Assembly (NCBI RefSeq): GCF_014652355.1
Contig: NZ_BMYQ01000003.1
Location: 62,001-126,000, forward strand
Direction: 5' to 3'
DNA length: 64,000 bases
Origin: Gemmobacter lanyuensis
GTDB taxonomy: Bacteria > Pseudomonadota > Alphaproteobacteria > Rhodobacterales > Rhodobacteraceae
Below are positions 54,317 through 64,000 of the stretch, piece after piece. Position 1 is the stretch's first letter. Every line of letters begins with the position of its first letter. The translations under genes and the position numbers were made by a program. Under the pieces are notes generated by a model. It was not told the DNA's origin. It worked only from the letters and a program-made list of their open reading frames with translations, and did no database searches.

Positions 54317-57283
54317 ATGACCGATCAGACCCCCAACGCCGCGTTCCACGCCCAATCCTTCATGGATGGCGCGAATGCCGATTACATCGACCAGCTTCAG
54401 GCCCGCTATGCCGCCGATCCGAATTCGGTGGATGCCGCCTGGGCCGCCTTCTTCGCGGCGCTGGGTGAAAGCGAGCTGGACGCCAAGCGCGCCGCCGCCG
54501 GCCCCAGCTGGGCCCGCGCCGACTGGCCGCCGACCGCTGCCGATGACCTGACCGCCGCCCTGACCGGCGAATGGCCGCTGGCCCCGAAAGAGGCCAAGGG
54601 CGCGGGCAAGAAGATCGCGGAAAAGGCGGCCGAAGCCGGGGTGCAGTTGTCGCAGGACCAGATCCAGCGCGCCGTGCTGGATTCGATCCGCGCCATCATG
54701 ATCATCCGCGCCTACCGGATCCGCGGCCACCTGGCCGCCGACATCGATCCGCTGGGGATGCGTGACGCCTCGGCCCATCCCGAGCTGGACCCGAAATCCT
54801 ACGGCTTCACCGAAGCCGACATGGATCGCCCGATCTTCATCGACAATGTGCTGGGCCTGACCCATGCCTCGATGCGCCAGATCATCGACATCGTGAAGCG
54901 CACCTACTGCGGCACCTTCGCGCTGCAATACATGCATATCTCGAACCCTGAAGAGGCCGCCTGGCTGAAAGAGCGGATCGAGGGCTACGGCAAGGAAATC
55001 CAGTTCACCCGCGAAGGCCGTCGCGCCATCCTGAACAAGCTGGTCGAGGCCGAGGGCTATGAGAAATTCCTCCATGTGAAATACATGGGCACCAAGCGCT
55101 TCGGCCTGGACGGGGGCGAGGCGCTGATCCCGGCGATGGAACAGATCATCAAGCGCGGCGGTGCGCTGGGTGTGAAGGAAATCGTCATCGGCATGCCGCA
55201 CCGCGGCCGTCTGAACATCCTCGCCAATGTGATGGGCAAGCCCTATCGCGCGATCTTCAACGAATTCCAGGGCGGCTCGTTCAAGCCCGAGGATGTCGAT
55301 GGGTCGGGCGACGTGAAATACCACCTCGGCGCCTCGTCGGACCGGTCGTTTGATGGCAATACGGTTCACCTGTCGCTGACCGCCAACCCCTCGCACCTTG
55401 AAGCCGTGAACCCGGTGGTGCTGGGCAAGGTGCGCGCCAAGCAGGACCAAAAGGGCGACCACACGGACCGCACCTCGGTGCTGCCGATCCTGCTGCATGG
55501 CGATGCTGCCTTTGCGGGGCAGGGCGTCGTGGCCGAATGTCTGCAGCTGTCGGGCATCAAGGGGCACCGCACCGGCGGCTGCATCCACATCGTCGTGAAC
55601 AACCAGATCGGCTTTACCACCGCGCCGCATTTCTCGCGCACCTCGCCCTATCCGACGGATATCGCGCTGATGGTGGAAGCGCCGATCTTCCACGTGAACG
55701 GTGATGACCCCGAGGCCGTGGTCCATGCCGCCCGCGTGGCGACCGAATTCCGCCAGACCTTCCACAAGGACGTGGTTCTGGACATCTTCTGCTACCGCCG
55801 CTTCGGTCACAACGAAGGCGATGAGCCGATGTTCACCAACCCGGTCATGTACAACCGGATCAAGAAGCACAAGACCACGCTCCAGCTCTATACCGAGCGT
55901 CTGGTCAAGGACGGCCTGATCCCGGAAGGCGAGATCGAGGATATGAAGGCCGCCTTCCAGGCGCGCCTGAACGAAGAGTTCGAGGCCGGCAAGGACTACA
56001 AGCCCAACAAGGCCGACTGGCTGGATGGCCGCTGGAAGAACCTCTCGACCGATGGCGGCAACTACACCCCCGGCAAGACCTCGATCGCGCCGGAAACCTT
56101 GGCCGAAGTGGGCGCCGCGCTGACCCGCGTGCCTGACGGGTTCGACATCCACAAGACCGTGGCGCGTCAGCTGGAAACCAAGAAGAAGATGTTCGAAACC
56201 GGCGAAGGCTTTGACTGGGCCACCGCCGAGGCGCTGGCCTTCGGGTCGCTGCAGGTCGAAGGCTTCCCGGTGCGTCTTGCCGGTCAGGACTGCACCCGCG
56301 GCACCTTCTCGCAGCGCCATTCGGGCCTGATCGACCAGACCACCGAGGAACGCTACTACCCGCTGAACCACATCCGCCCGGGTCAGGCGCGGTATGAGGT
56401 CATCGACTCGATGCTCTCGGAATATGCGGTGCTGGGCTTTGAATACGGCTATTCGCTGGCAGAGCCGAATGCGCTGACCCTGTGGGAAGCCCAGTTCGGC
56501 GATTTCGCCAACGGCGCGCAGATCATGTTCGACCAGTTCATCAACTCGGGCGAATCGAAATGGCTGCGGATGTCGGGCCTTGTTGTGCTGCTGCCGCATG
56601 GCTTTGAAGGGCAGGGGCCGGAACACTCTTCGGCGCGTCCGGAGCGCTTCCTCCAGCTGTCTGCGCAGGATAACTGGATCGTGGCGAATTGCTCGACCCC
56701 GGCGAACTACTTCCACATCCTGCGCCGCCAGCTGCACCGCGATTTCCGCAAGCCGCTGATCCTGATGACGCCGAAATCGCTGCTGCGCCACCCGCTTTGC
56801 ATTTCGCGCGCCGAGGACTTCACCACCGGCTCGTTCTTCCACCGTGTGCTGTGGGATGACGCCCAGAAGGGCAATTCCAAGCAGGTGCTGAAGGCCGATG
56901 ACCAGATCAAGCGCGTCGTGCTGTGTTCGGGCAAGGTCTATTACGACCTGCTGGCGGAACGCGATGCCCGCGGTTTGGACGATGTCTATCTGCTGCGCGT
57001 GGAACAGCTCTATCCGTTCCCCGAAGCCTCGCTGCGCGCCGAACTGTCGCGCTTCCCGCAGGCCGAGGTGGTCTGGTGCCAGGAAGAACCCAAGAACCAG
57101 GGCTACTGGACCTTCGTCGAACCCAATATCGAGCAGGTGCTGGCCCAGGTCGGCGGCGCGTCGAAGCGTGCCCGCTATGCTGGCCGCAAGGCTTCGGCCT
57201 CGCCCGCAACCGGCCTCGCCTCCAAACACAAAGCTGAACAGGAAGCGCTCGTGAACGATGCGCTGTCTTCGGAAGGGAAGTAA
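54317..57283 (+). CDS. sucA: 2-oxoglutarate dehydrogenase E1 component
   Basis: 988 aa thiamine-diphosphate enzyme. N-terminal Y-I-D-Q-L-Q-A-R-Y near residue 21; H-R-G-R-L-N near 290; ThDP-binding G-D-A-A-F-A-G-Q-G near 389-397 and N-N-Q-I-G-F near 425-430. The C-terminal half has the S-G-L-I-D-Q and [11 protein letters not shown] pyrimidine domain. AAGGA precedes the start. It overlaps no other gene and is followed after 4 bp by sucB. Confidence 0.96.
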   Translation: MTDQTPNAAFHAQSFMDGANADYIDQLQARYAADPNSVDAAWAAFFAALGESELDAKRAAAGPSWARADWPPTAADDLTAALTGEWPLAPKEAKGAGKKIAEKAAEAGVQLSQDQIQRAVLDSIRAIMIIRAYRIRGHLAADIDPLGMRDASAHPELDPKSYGFTEADMDRPIFIDNVLGLTHASMRQIIDIVKRTYCGTFALQYMHISNPEEAAWLKERIEGYGKEIQFTREGRRAILNKLVEAEGYEKFLHVKYMGTKRFGLDGGEALIPAMEQIIKRGGALGVKEIVIGMPHRGRLNILANVMGKPYRAIFNEFQGGSFKPEDVDGSGDVKYHLGASSDRSFDGNTVHLSLTANPSHLEAVNPVVLGKVRAKQDQKGDHTDRTSVLPILLHGDAAFAGQGVVAECLQLSGIKGHRTGGCIHIVVNNQIGFTTAPHFSRTSPYPTDIALMVEAPIFHVNGDDPEAVVHAARVATEFRQTFHKDVVLDIFCYRRFGHNEGDEPMFTNPVMYNRIKKHKTTLQLYTERLVKDGLIPEGEIEDMKAAFQARLNEEFEAGKDYKPNKADWLDGRWKNLSTDGGNYTPGKTSIAPETLAEVGAALTRVPDGFDIHKTVARQLETKKKMFETGEGFDWATAEALAFGSLQVEGFPVRLAGQDCTRGTFSQRHSGLIDQTTEERYYPLNHIRPGQARYEVIDSMLSEYAVLGFEYGYSLAEPNALTLWEAQFGDFANGAQIMFDQFINSGESKWLRMSGLVVLLPHGFEGQGPEHSSARPERFLQLSAQDNWIVANCSTPANYFHILRRQLHRDFRKPLILMTPKSLLRHPLCISRAEDFTTGSFFHRVLWDDAQKGNSKQVLKADDQIKRVVLCSGKVYYDLLAERDARGLDDVYLLRVEQLYPFPEASLRAELSRFPQAEVVWCQEEPKNQGYWTFVEPNIEQVLAQVGGASKRARYAGRKASASPATGLASKHKAEQEALVNDALSSEGK

Positions 57284-57287
57284 TAAA

Positions 57288-58532
57288 ATGACCGTTGAAG
57301 TCCGCGTCCCCGCCCTTGGCGAAAGCGTCACCGAGGCGACCATCGCAACCTGGTTCAAGAAGCCCGGCGATACCGTCGCCGTGGACGAGATCCTGTGCGA
57401 GCTGGAAACCGACAAGGTGAGCCTGGATGTTCCCTCGCCCGCAGCTGGTGTTCTGGGCGAAATCCTGGCGCAGGAAGGCGAAACCGTCGCCGCCGCCGCG
57501 CTGCTGGCCACCATCGCCGAAGGTGCCGCCGGTGCCGCCCCCGCCCCGGTGACTGTCGATCCCAAGATCGAACAGGCCGCCGCGGTGAATTCGCCCGGCG
57601 CCGGTCCCGAAGTGCCCGCCGCCCGCGCCGATGTCGAAAACGCCCCCTCGGCCAAGAAGGCGCTGGCCGAGGCCGGTCTGTCGGCCGATCAGGTGCAGGG
57701 TTCGGGTCGGGATGGCCGCATCATGAAGGAAGACGTTGCCAAGGCTGCCGCTGCTGCCGCCGCCCCCGTGGCTGCGGCCGTCGCGGCCGCCCCGGTCGCC
57801 ATTCCGCGCGCCCCGGTCCCGGCCGATGACGCCGCCCGCGAAGAACGGGTGAAGATGACCAAGCTGCGCCAGACCATCGCGCGCCGCCTGAAGGACAGCC
57901 AGAACACTGCCGCCATGCTCACCACCTACAATGAGGTGGACATGTCCGGCATCATGGAGCTGCGCAACACCTACAAGGACGCCTTCGAGAAGAAGCACGG
58001 CGTGAAGATGGGCTTCATGTCCTTCTTCGTGAAGGCCTGCTGCCACGCGCTGAAGGAAGTCCCCGAGGTGAACGCCGAAATCGACGGCACCGACATCGTC
58101 TACAAGAACTACGTCCATATGGGCGTGGCCGTGGGCACGCCCTCGGGTCTTGTGGTGCCGGTGGTGCGTGATGCCGATCAGATGGGCTTTGCCGCGATCG
58201 AAAAGAAGATCGCCGAACTGGGCATCCGCGCCCGTGACGGCAAGCTTTCGATGGCCGAAATGGCGGGCGGCTCGTTCACCATCTCGAACGGCGGCGTCTA
58301 TGGTTCGCTCATGTCCTCGCCCATCCTGAACCCGCCGCAATCGGGGATCCTCGGGATGCACAAGATCCAGGACCGTCCGGTCGTGGTGAACGGCCAGATC
58401 GTGATCCGCCCGATGATGTATCTTGCCCTCAGCTACGATCACCGCATCGTCGACGGCAAAGGCGCCGTGACCTTCCTCGTCCGAGTCAAGGACGCGCTGG
58501 AAGATCCGCGCCGCCTGCTGATGGATCTGTGA
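57288..58532 (+). CDS. sucB: 2-oxoglutarate dehydrogenase E2, dihydrolipoyl succinyltransferase
   Basis: 414 aa. The lipoyl domain has the modified Lys in E-T-D-K-V-S-L near residue 43; a peripheral-subunit-binding domain lies near 105-140 between Ala-rich linkers, and the catalytic D-H-R-I-V-D-G near 385. ATG 57288 gives the usual [11 protein letters not shown]; the in-frame start at 57258 lies in the sucA end. Confidence 0.95.
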   Translation: MTVEVRVPALGESVTEATIATWFKKPGDTVAVDEILCELETDKVSLDVPSPAAGVLGEILAQEGETVAAAALLATIAEGAAGAAPAPVTVDPKIEQAAAVNSPGAGPEVPAARADVENAPSAKKALAEAGLSADQVQGSGRDGRIMKEDVAKAAAAAAAPVAAAVAAAPVAIPRAPVPADDAAREERVKMTKLRQTIARRLKDSQNTAAMLTTYNEVDMSGIMELRNTYKDAFEKKHGVKMGFMSFFVKACCHALKEVPEVNAEIDGTDIVYKNYVHMGVAVGTPSGLVVPVVRDADQMGFAAIEKKIAELGIRARDGKLSMAEMAGGSFTISNGGVYGSLMSSPILNPPQSGILGMHKIQDRPVVVNGQIVIRPMMYLALSYDHRIVDGKGAVTFLVRVKDALEDPRRLLMDL

Positions 58533-58735
58533 TCCTGCTCGGGGGCGGCAATACCGCCCCCGAACCCTCCCCTCGCGGGGGCCGTCGGCCCCCGTTCCGT
58601 CGCGCCAAAAGATGCCGGGGCCCCGCCCATGACCGACGACCTGTCCCTTCCCGCACTCACCCTCCCGGCCCGGCCCGCATTGCCGGGGCAGGGCTCTCCG
58701 CGGTGGGACGTCGGCCCCAACCGTCCGAGCCGCGC

Positions 58736-59131
58736 ATGACCCCCGAACTCACCGCCCTTGCCCTCGCGGGCCTGCTGCAGGCCGTGCAATTTGCGACCTT
58801 CGCAGTCCCGGCCAACCGGGAACTCGGCGTGGGCTATACCTCCTCGGCGCGCGACGTCCCGCCCTCGCGGTCCATGTCGAGGGTCACCGCCCGGCTGCAA
58901 CGCGCGATGAACAACCATTTCGAAGGGCTGATCCTCTTTACCCTCGCCGTGGTGGTCGTGACGCTCGGCCAGCAATCCAGCCCGGTCACGCAGACCGCCG
59001 CTTGGATCTACCTTGGCGCCCGCATCCTCTATGTTCCGGCCTATGCCCTCGGCTGGCGCCCCTGGCGCTCGGCCATCTGGGGCATCGGCTTCTTCGCAAC
59101 CCTTACCATGATCGTGGCCAGCCTGATCTGA
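58736..59131 (+). CDS. MAPEG-family membrane protein
   Basis: 131 aa with four transmembrane helices; F-A-V-P-A-N-R-E-L near residue 22 and R-A-M-N-N-H-F-E-G-L near 56-65 are MAPEG signatures. Microsomal-type MAPEG proteins act on glutathione or lipid substrates. It lies between sucB and lpdA on the same strand. Start chosen for the M-T-P-E-L N-terminus; upstream frame is GC-rich filler. Confidence 0.85.
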   Translation: MTPELTALALAGLLQAVQFATFAVPANRELGVGYTSSARDVPPSRSMSRVTARLQRAMNNHFEGLILFTLAVVVVTLGQQSSPVTQTAAWIYLGARILYVPAYALGWRPWRSAIWGIGFFATLTMIVASLI

Positions 59132-59137
59132 CCGCTT

Positions 59138-59185
59138 TCATCTTGGCAAAATATCCTCGGGGGTCCGGGGGCAGACAGCCCCCGG
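59138..59185 (-). repeat. Dispersed intergenic repeat, copy E (variant)
   Basis: On the minus strand, CCGGGGGC-TGTCT-GCCCCCGG hairpin followed by CCGAGGATATTTTGCCAAGA; lacks the ACAGAAAATGG tail. It sits before lpdA. Confidence 0.7.
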
Positions 59186-59209
59186 TCTTCGACACCACAG
59201 GAGACCGAA

Positions 59210-60598
59210 ATGGCAGAATTCGATGTGATCGTGATCGGCGGCGGCCCCGGTGGCTATGTCTGCGCCATCCGCTGCGCGCAGCTGGGCCTCAAGACCGCCG
59301 TGGTCGAAGGGCGCGAAACACTGGGCGGCACCTGCCTCAACGTGGGCTGCATCCCGTCGAAAGCGCTGCTCAACGCCACCCACCACCTGCACGAAGTGCA
59401 TGAGAATTTCGAAAAGATGGGCCTGATGGGCGCGCATCCGACCGTGGATTGGGCGAAGATGCAGGCCTACAAACAGGATGTCATCACCGGCAATACCAAG
59501 GGGATCGAATTCCTCTTCAAGAAGAACAAGGTCACCTGGCTCAAGGGCTGGGGCACAATCCCGGCCGCCGGTCAGGTGAAGGTCGGCGAAGACACCCATA
59601 CCGCAAAGCATATCGTCATCGCTACCGGCTCCGAACCCGCAAGCCTGCCGGGCGTCACCGTCGATGAAGAGGTGGTTGTCACCTCCACCGGCGCGCTCGC
59701 CCTTACCGAAATCCCGAAATCCATGGTGGTGATCGGCGCCGGCGTCATCGGCCTCGAAATGGGGTCGGTCTATGCCCGCCTCGGCGCCAAGGTGACCGTG
59801 GTCGAATATCTCGACGGCATCACCCCCGGCATGGATACCGAAGTGGCCAAGGCCTTCCAGAAGATCCTCGCCAAACAGGGCCTCAAATTCGTGCTGGGTG
59901 CCGCCGTCCAGGGCACCGAACGCACCGCCACCGGGGCCAAGGTCGCCTACAAGCTCCGCAAGGACGACAGCGCGCATGAGATCGAGGCCGATGTCGTCCT
60001 CGTCGCCACTGGCCGCAAACCCTATGTCGCAGGCCTCGGCCTTGACGCGCTCGGCGTCGAGATGGAGCCCCGCGGCCAGGTCAAGACCAATGGCCATTTC
60101 GCCACCAGCGTGAAGGGCATCTACGCCATCGGCGACGCCATCATCGGCCCGATGCTCGCCCACAAGGCCGAAGACGAAGGCATGGCTCTGGCCGAAATCC
60201 TCGCGGGCAAGCACGGCCATGTGAACTATGACGTCATTCCCGGTGTCGTCTATACCACGCCCGAGGTGGCGACCGTCGGCAAGACCGAAGACCAGCTCAA
60301 GGCCGAAGGCCGCGCCTATAAGGTCGGCAAGTTCAGCTTCATGGGCAATGGCCGCGCCAAGGCCGTCTTCCAGGGCGAAGGCTTCGTCAAGATGCTGGCT
60401 GACAAGGAAACCGACCGTATCCTCGGCTGCCATATCGTCGGCCCCGCCGCCGGTGACCTGATCCACGAAGTCTGCGTCGCCATGGAATTCGGCGCTGCGG
60501 CACAGGATCTGGCGCTCACCTGCCACGCCCACCCCACCTATAGCGAGGCCGTGCGCGAAGCCGCCCTTGCCTGCGGCGATGGCGCCATCCACGCCTGA
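59210..60598 (+). CDS. lpdA: Dihydrolipoamide dehydrogenase (E3)
   Basis: 462 aa flavoprotein disulfide reductase. FAD-binding G-G-G-P-G-G-Y near residues 10-16; redox Cys pair C42 and C47 in [19 protein letters not shown] near 177; and the C-terminal H-A-H-P-T-Y-S-E base. It regenerates lipoamide for the 2-oxoglutarate complex. AGGAGA precedes the start. A strong terminator follows. Confidence 0.96.
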   Translation: MAEFDVIVIGGGPGGYVCAIRCAQLGLKTAVVEGRETLGGTCLNVGCIPSKALLNATHHLHEVHENFEKMGLMGAHPTVDWAKMQAYKQDVITGNTKGIEFLFKKNKVTWLKGWGTIPAAGQVKVGEDTHTAKHIVIATGSEPASLPGVTVDEEVVVTSTGALALTEIPKSMVVIGAGVIGLEMGSVYARLGAKVTVVEYLDGITPGMDTEVAKAFQKILAKQGLKFVLGAAVQGTERTATGAKVAYKLRKDDSAHEIEADVVLVATGRKPYVAGLGLDALGVEMEPRGQVKTNGHFATSVKGIYAIGDAIIGPMLAHKAEDEGMALAEILAGKHGHVNYDVIPGVVYTTPEVATVGKTEDQLKAEGRAYKVGKFSFMGNGRAKAVFQGEGFVKMLADKETDRILGCHIVGPAAGDLIHEVCVAMEFGAAAQDLALTCHAHPTYSEAVREAALACGDGAIHA

Positions 60599-60614
60599 TC
60601 CGGCCCCAAAACGC

Positions 60615-60650
60615 AAAACGCCCCGGTCCAACCCGGGGCGTTTTTCTTTT
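60615..60650 (+). terminator. Rho-independent terminator after lpdA
   Basis: AAAACGCCCCGG (60615-60626) pairs with CCGGGGCGTTTT (60633-60644), a 12-bp stem with a 6-nt loop, followed by TTTTTCTTTT. It closes the sucCD-sucAB-lpdA block. Confidence 0.92.
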
Positions 60651-60654
60651 CTTC

Positions 60655-60724
60655 CTATTTTCTGTCTGAAAATATCCTCAGGGGGTGAATGGCCGTCAGG
60701 CCAGAGGGGGCGCGAGCGCCCCCT
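60655..60724 (-). repeat. Dispersed intergenic repeat, copy D (reverse orientation)
   Basis: On the minus strand: AGGGGGCGCTCGCGCCCCCT hairpin, GGCCTGACGGCC stem, then CCCCCTGAGGATATTTTC and AGACAGAAAATAGG. Adjacent to the ecm stop. Confidence 0.85.
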
Positions 60725-60728
60725 GCCT

Positions 60729-62708
60729 TCATTCTGCCGCCACCGCCTCCGGGTTCACCAGCGCGACAATGTCCAGCATGATGCGGTTCAGCTCGAAATC
60801 CTTGGGCGTATAGACCGCGGCCACACCCATTGCGCGCAGCTTCACGGCATCCTCCTCGGGGATGATCCCGCCCACCACGACCGGCACATGGTCAAGGCCC
60901 GCAGCCCGCATCCGTTCCATCGTCTCGCGGATCAGCGGCAGATGGCTGCCCGAAAGGATCGACAGACCCACCACATGCGCCTCTTCCGCCGCCGCCGCGG
61001 CAACAATCTCGGCCGGGGTCAGGCGGATGCCTTCGTAATGGATATCCATGCCGCAGTCGCGCGCACGGGCGGCGATCTGCTCGGCACCGTTCGAATGGCC
61101 GTCAAGACCGGGCTTGCCCACCAGGAATTTCAGCTGCCGCCCCAGCCGGGCTGAGGCCGTGGCCACGGCCTCGCGGATCGGCTCCAACCCTTCCGTCCGG
61201 TTCGAGGGGCTGCGCGACACGCCCGTCGGCGCACGATATTCGCCAAAGGCCGCCCGCACCACGGCACCCCATTCGCCCGTCGTCGCCCCGGCCTTGGCCG
61301 CAGCGATAGAGGCCGGCATCACGTTCTGCCCCGACAGGCAGGCCGCCCGCAGTGCCTCCAGCGCCTGTTTCACCGCGGCCTCATCACGGCCCGCGCGCCA
61401 GGCTTGCAGACGCTCGACCTGATCACGCTCGGCGGCCTCGTCCACCACCATGATCGCTCCATCCCCCGCCGTCAACGGCGAGGGCGCGGCCTCGGTCCAG
61501 CGGTTCACGCCGACGACGATGGTCTCTTTCGCCTCGATCCGGGCAATACGCTCGGCATTGGCCTCGACCAGACGGCTCTTCATATACTCAATCGCCGCCA
61601 CCGCGCCGCCCATGGCGTCGATCTGCGCCAACTCCTGCCGCGCGCCGTCCTTCAGCGCCGCAACCTTGCGGTCAATCGCCGGGTTCCCGTCAAAGAGATC
61701 GTCATATTCCAGCAAGTCCGTCTCATAGGCCAGGATCTGCTGCATCCGCAGCGACCATTGCTGATCCCAAGGGCGGGGCAGGCCAAGCGCCTCGTTCCAG
61801 GCCGGAAGCTGCACCGCGCGCGCGCGTGCCTTCTTGGACAGGGTCACCGCCAGCATCTCGATCAGGATGCGATAAACGTTGTTTTCCGGCTGCTGTTCCG
61901 TCAGGCCAAGGCTGTTGACCTGCACACCATAGCGGAAACGGCGGTATTTCGCATCGGTGATGCCATAACGGTCGCGGCACAGCTCATCCCACAGATCGAC
62001 GAAGGCGCGCATCTTGCACAGTTCGGTCACAAACCGGATGCCCGCGTTCACGAAGAAGGAGATCCGCCCCACCATATTCGGGAAATCTTCGGCCGGAACC
62101 TTGCCCTTGAGGTCGTCCAGAACGGCACAGGCCGTGGCCAGCGCAAAGGCCAGCTCTTGCTCGGGCGTGGCCCCGGCCTCTTGCAGGTGGTAGGAACAGA
62201 CGTTCATCGGATTCCATTTCGGCAGGTGCCGCTGCGTATAGGCCGCCACATCGGTGATCATCCGCAGGCTGGGCTTCGGCGGGCAGATATAGGTGCCCCG
62301 GCTCAGGTATTCCTTGATGAGGTCGTTCTGCACCGTCCCCTGCAGACGCGAGATATCGGCGCCTTGTTCCTCGGCCACCGCAATATAAAGGGCCAGCAGC
62401 CAAGGCGCGGTGGCATTGATCGTCATCGAGGTATTCATCTGCTCCAGCGGGATCTGGTCAAAGAGCATCCGCATGTCGCCCAGATGGGATACCGGCACAC
62501 CGACCTTGCCAACCTCGCCGCGCGCCAGTTCGTGGTCGCTGTCATAGCCCGTCTGCGTGGGCAGATCGAAGGCCACCGACAGACCCGTTTGCCCTTTGGA
62601 AAGGTTTGTCCGGTAGAGCTGATTCGAGGCCCGGGCCGTGGAATGCCCGGCATAGGTGCGGAACAGCCAGGGGGCTTCCTTCTGCGGCATCTGGGGCGCT
62701 TGGGTCAT
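60729..62708 (-). CDS. ecm: Ethylmalonyl-CoA mutase
   Basis: 659 aa adenosylcobalamin mutase. N-terminal TIM-barrel with Y-A-G-H-S-T-A near residue 19 and F-D-L-P-T-Q-T-G-Y near 46-54. The C-terminal B12 domain has D-G-H-S-N-G (the D-x-H-x-x-G cobalt site) near 540. It converts ethylmalonyl-CoA to methylsuccinyl-CoA. Start 62708 is chosen over a 93-residue upstream extension. Very similar proteins are methylmalonyl-CoA mutase or MeaA; the neighbouring mch/mcl2 context favours Ecm. Confidence 0.88.
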   Translation of the reverse strand: MTQAPQMPQKEAPWLFRTYAGHSTARASNQLYRTNLSKGQTGLSVAFDLPTQTGYDSDHELARGEVGKVGVPVSHLGDMRMLFDQIPLEQMNTSMTINATAPWLLALYIAVAEEQGADISRLQGTVQNDLIKEYLSRGTYICPPKPSLRMITDVAAYTQRHLPKWNPMNVCSYHLQEAGATPEQELAFALATACAVLDDLKGKVPAEDFPNMVGRISFFVNAGIRFVTELCKMRAFVDLWDELCRDRYGITDAKYRRFRYGVQVNSLGLTEQQPENNVYRILIEMLAVTLSKKARARAVQLPAWNEALGLPRPWDQQWSLRMQQILAYETDLLEYDDLFDGNPAIDRKVAALKDGARQELAQIDAMGGAVAAIEYMKSRLVEANAERIARIEAKETIVVGVNRWTEAAPSPLTAGDGAIMVVDEAAERDQVERLQAWRAGRDEAAVKQALEALRAACLSGQNVMPASIAAAKAGATTGEWGAVVRAAFGEYRAPTGVSRSPSNRTEGLEPIREAVATASARLGRQLKFLVGKPGLDGHSNGAEQIAARARDCGMDIHYEGIRLTPAEIVAAAAAEEAHVVGLSILSGSHLPLIRETMERMRAAGLDHVPVVVGGIIPEEDAVKLRAMGVAAVYTPKDFELNRIMLDIVALVNPEAVAAE

Positions 62709-62743
62709 GGCGGGCCTCGTGAATCGGGTTGGAAATATTATTG

Positions 62744-62754
62744 CTGCGATGCAG
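62744..62754. promoter_or_regulatory. PhaR-like box CTGCGATGCAG upstream of ecm
   Basis: Exact CTGC-N3-GCAG, the form reported for PhaR of Rhodobacter and Paracoccus. It lies 36 bp upstream of the ecm start and 91 bp before the divergent acyltransferase start. Confidence 0.55.
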
Positions 62755-62844
62755 TTATGCGCGAAAGAATATGCCCCTGTCAATTCGCCGCGCTGCGGCA
62801 TGGCCGGGTTTACGGCGAAGGTCGCACCGCATAGGCTGCGGCCC

Positions 62845-64000
62845 ATGACATCGACCGTGGAACTTCCGCTCTGGCTGGTGGTGCTGGCCCTTCTGCTCGC
62901 CGCCGTCGCGGCGTTGGAACGCGTGCTCATGCCCTCTGCACGGTGGTTCCTGCGGAAACGGGCCGAGCGGCTGATCGGGCGGCTCAATACCCACCTTGCG
63001 CGGCCGATTCAGCCCTTTCGCCTGATGGCGCGGGCGGATCGCATCGTGCAGCTGACCTATGATCCCCAGGTGATCCGCGCCGTGATGGACCATGCGCGCG
63101 ACACCGGCGTGCCGGAACCCGTGGCGCTGCAGGCCGCGCGCAAGGCCGCGCGCGAAATCGTGCCGGGCTTTTCCGCGCTGGTCTATTTCGGGGTGGCAAC
63201 GCGGTTGGCCCGTTGGTTTTCGCGCCTGTTCTACCGGGTCCATGTCGGGCGTGTGGACGCCGCCCTTGCGACCATCGACCGTGAGGCGACGGTGGTTTTC
63301 GTGATGAATCACCGCAGTAACATGGATTACGTGCTGGTGACCTGGCTTGTCGCCAACCGTTCGGCCCTGTCCTATGCGGTGGGGGAATGGGCGCGGATCT
63401 GGCCGCTTTCGGCGATGATCCGGGCGATGGGCGCCTTCTTCGTGCGGCGCAATTCGCGCAATACCCTCTATCGCCGTGTGCTGGCGCGCTATGTGCAGAT
63501 GATCACCGCGGAAGGGGTGACGCAGGCGATTTTCCCGGAAGGGGGCCTCAGCCTTGACGGGCGGGTCGGGGCGCCGCGGATGGGGCTTTTGTCCTATATC
63601 CTGCAGGATTTCGGGCCCGATCACCGTGATGTGGTGTTTGTGCCGGTGGGCATTGCCTATGACCGTGTGCTTGAGGACCGGCTGTTGGTTGAAGCCGCGC
63701 AGCGGGGCGACCGGCGCTTTCGTGGCAATCTTTTCGGCGTGATCGGCTTCACCCTGCGGATGCTGCGGCGCAAATGGAAGGGCAGCTATATCGGCTTTGG
63801 CAGCGCCGCCGTCAGCTTCGGGGCGCCGCTGTCGTTGCGGGACTGGCTGGTGCATCAGACTGCCGACCCCGAACGGCTGGGCACGGCGCTTATGGCGCGT
63901 GTCGCGCAGGTCGTGCCGGTATTGCCGGTGCCGCTGGTGGCGGCGGCTTTGCGCGAAGGGGCTCTGACGCCGGGCGCCGTCCAGCGCCGCGTGGAGGAGA
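62845..64000 (+). CDS. Glycerol-3-phosphate acyltransferase (PlsB-like), 3' end outside window
   Basis: At least 385 aa; the frame is open to the window edge. An N-terminal membrane helix (residues 7-26) precedes the acyltransferase domain: catalytic H-R-S-N-M-D near residue 155 (H-x4-D), F-P-E-G-G-L-S-L-D-G near 233, and a final glycerol-phosphate site. It probably makes lysophosphatidate. Divergent from ecm across a 136-bp region. Confidence 0.85.
   Translation, partial: MTSTVELPLWLVVLALLLAAVAALERVLMPSARWFLRKRAERLIGRLNTHLARPIQPFRLMARADRIVQLTYDPQVIRAVMDHARDTGVPEPVALQAARKAAREIVPGFSALVYFGVATRLARWFSRLFYRVHVGRVDAALATIDREATVVFVMNHRSNMDYVLVTWLVANRSALSYAVGEWARIWPLSAMIRAMGAFFVRRNSRNTLYRRVLARYVQMITAEGVTQAIFPEGGLSLDGRVGAPRMGLLSYILQDFGPDHRDVVFVPVGIAYDRVLEDRLLVEAAQRGDRRFRGNLFGVIGFTLRMLRRKWKGSYIGFGSAAVSFGAPLSLRDWLVHQTADPERLGTALMARVAQVVPVLPVPLVAAALREGALTPGAVQRRVEE

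Noticed and set aside
54302-57655. 1117-residue reading frame antisense to sucA/sucB
   Set aside because: It mirrors the codon pattern of the real genes and has no start or domain features. In DNA this GC-rich, third-position bias makes long antisense frames common.
62709-62987. 93-residue N-terminal extension of ecm
   Set aside because: Composition changes sharply, and the conserved W-L-F-R-T-Y-A-G-H-S follows soon after the 62708 start. The extension overlaps the PhaR-like box and the divergent acyltransferase gene.

Overview
The window is a 64 kb piece of a high-GC alphaproteobacterial chromosome, very probably from the family Rhodobacteraceae (Rhodobacter/Gemmobacter-like). Supporting points are the sdhCDAB, mesaconyl-CoA hydratase, malyl-CoA thioesterase, mdh, sucCD, sucAB, lpdA, ethylmalonyl-CoA mutase order, which from memory matches the TCA locus of Rhodobacter sphaeroides; small DUF6455/DUF1127-type and FYDLN-acid proteins; perfect FnrL-type boxes; and a family-typical dispersed intergenic repeat. 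I see no rRNA, CRISPR array, insertion sequence or prophage. The region is core chromosome with some accessory genes.

Layout. 1-5.4 kb: the 3' part of a MoxR-associated operon (DUF58, BatA/DUF4159 and vWA/GATase-like membrane proteins). 5.4-10.1 kb: a DUF599 membrane protein divergent from glcDEF (glycolate oxidase), with an operator-like inverted repeat between them. 10.1-11.6 kb: a secreted trypsin-like protease and an Hsp20 chaperone preceded by a sigma-32-like promoter and a ROSE-like RNA thermometer. 11.7 kb: tRNA-Ser(GCT). 11.8-16 kb: a LysR regulator divergent from a non-pyrrolysine MttB-family methyltransferase, then a 2OG-Fe(II) oxygenase and a GFA-family protein, a candidate uncharacterised methylamine/betaine-type pathway. 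16-24.8 kb: a DMT transporter, gabD, an OmpA/BON envelope protein, ubiA, rsmE and gshA. 24.9-28.9 kb: a tightly overlapped minus-strand operon pyrB, two PH-domain membrane proteins, a 39-aa membrane microprotein, a dihydroorotase-like protein that lacks its metal and catalytic residues, and plsY. 29-38.8 kb: a cysteine-poor family-4 uracil-DNA glycosylase, a DMT transporter, adenine deaminase, two identical tRNA-Ala(GGC) genes, a YgjP-type metallopeptidase, a GntR regulator, two small Cys-motif proteins each behind a perfect FNR box, deoD, an aldo/keto reductase and a DUF1989 protein. 39-40.4 kb: an MgtE_N-CorA fusion. 40.4-64 kb: the central-carbon block.

Central-carbon block. sdhCDAB (with two small lipoprotein genes between sdhA and sdhB), mch and mcl2 (ethylmalonyl-CoA pathway), mdh, sucCD, sucAB, lpdA and ecm are interleaved. 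The TCA cycle and the acetyl-CoA assimilation route that feeds glyoxylate, propionyl-CoA and malate into it are therefore co-located. The sdhC and sucC upstream regions share a tandem pair of the palindrome TGTGATCACA with an identical 11-bp spacer, and sdhC, mdh and sucC share a GTTTGCGYTA motif; both look like common control. A CTGC-N3-GCAG element, the form reported for PhaR, lies upstream of ecm, with a one-mismatch copy upstream of mcl2.

At least five copies of a dispersed repeat (a GC-rich hairpin followed by a GGATATTTT...GACAGAAAATGG-like core) sit at gene ends. All functional calls come from reading the sequence; no database search was run.
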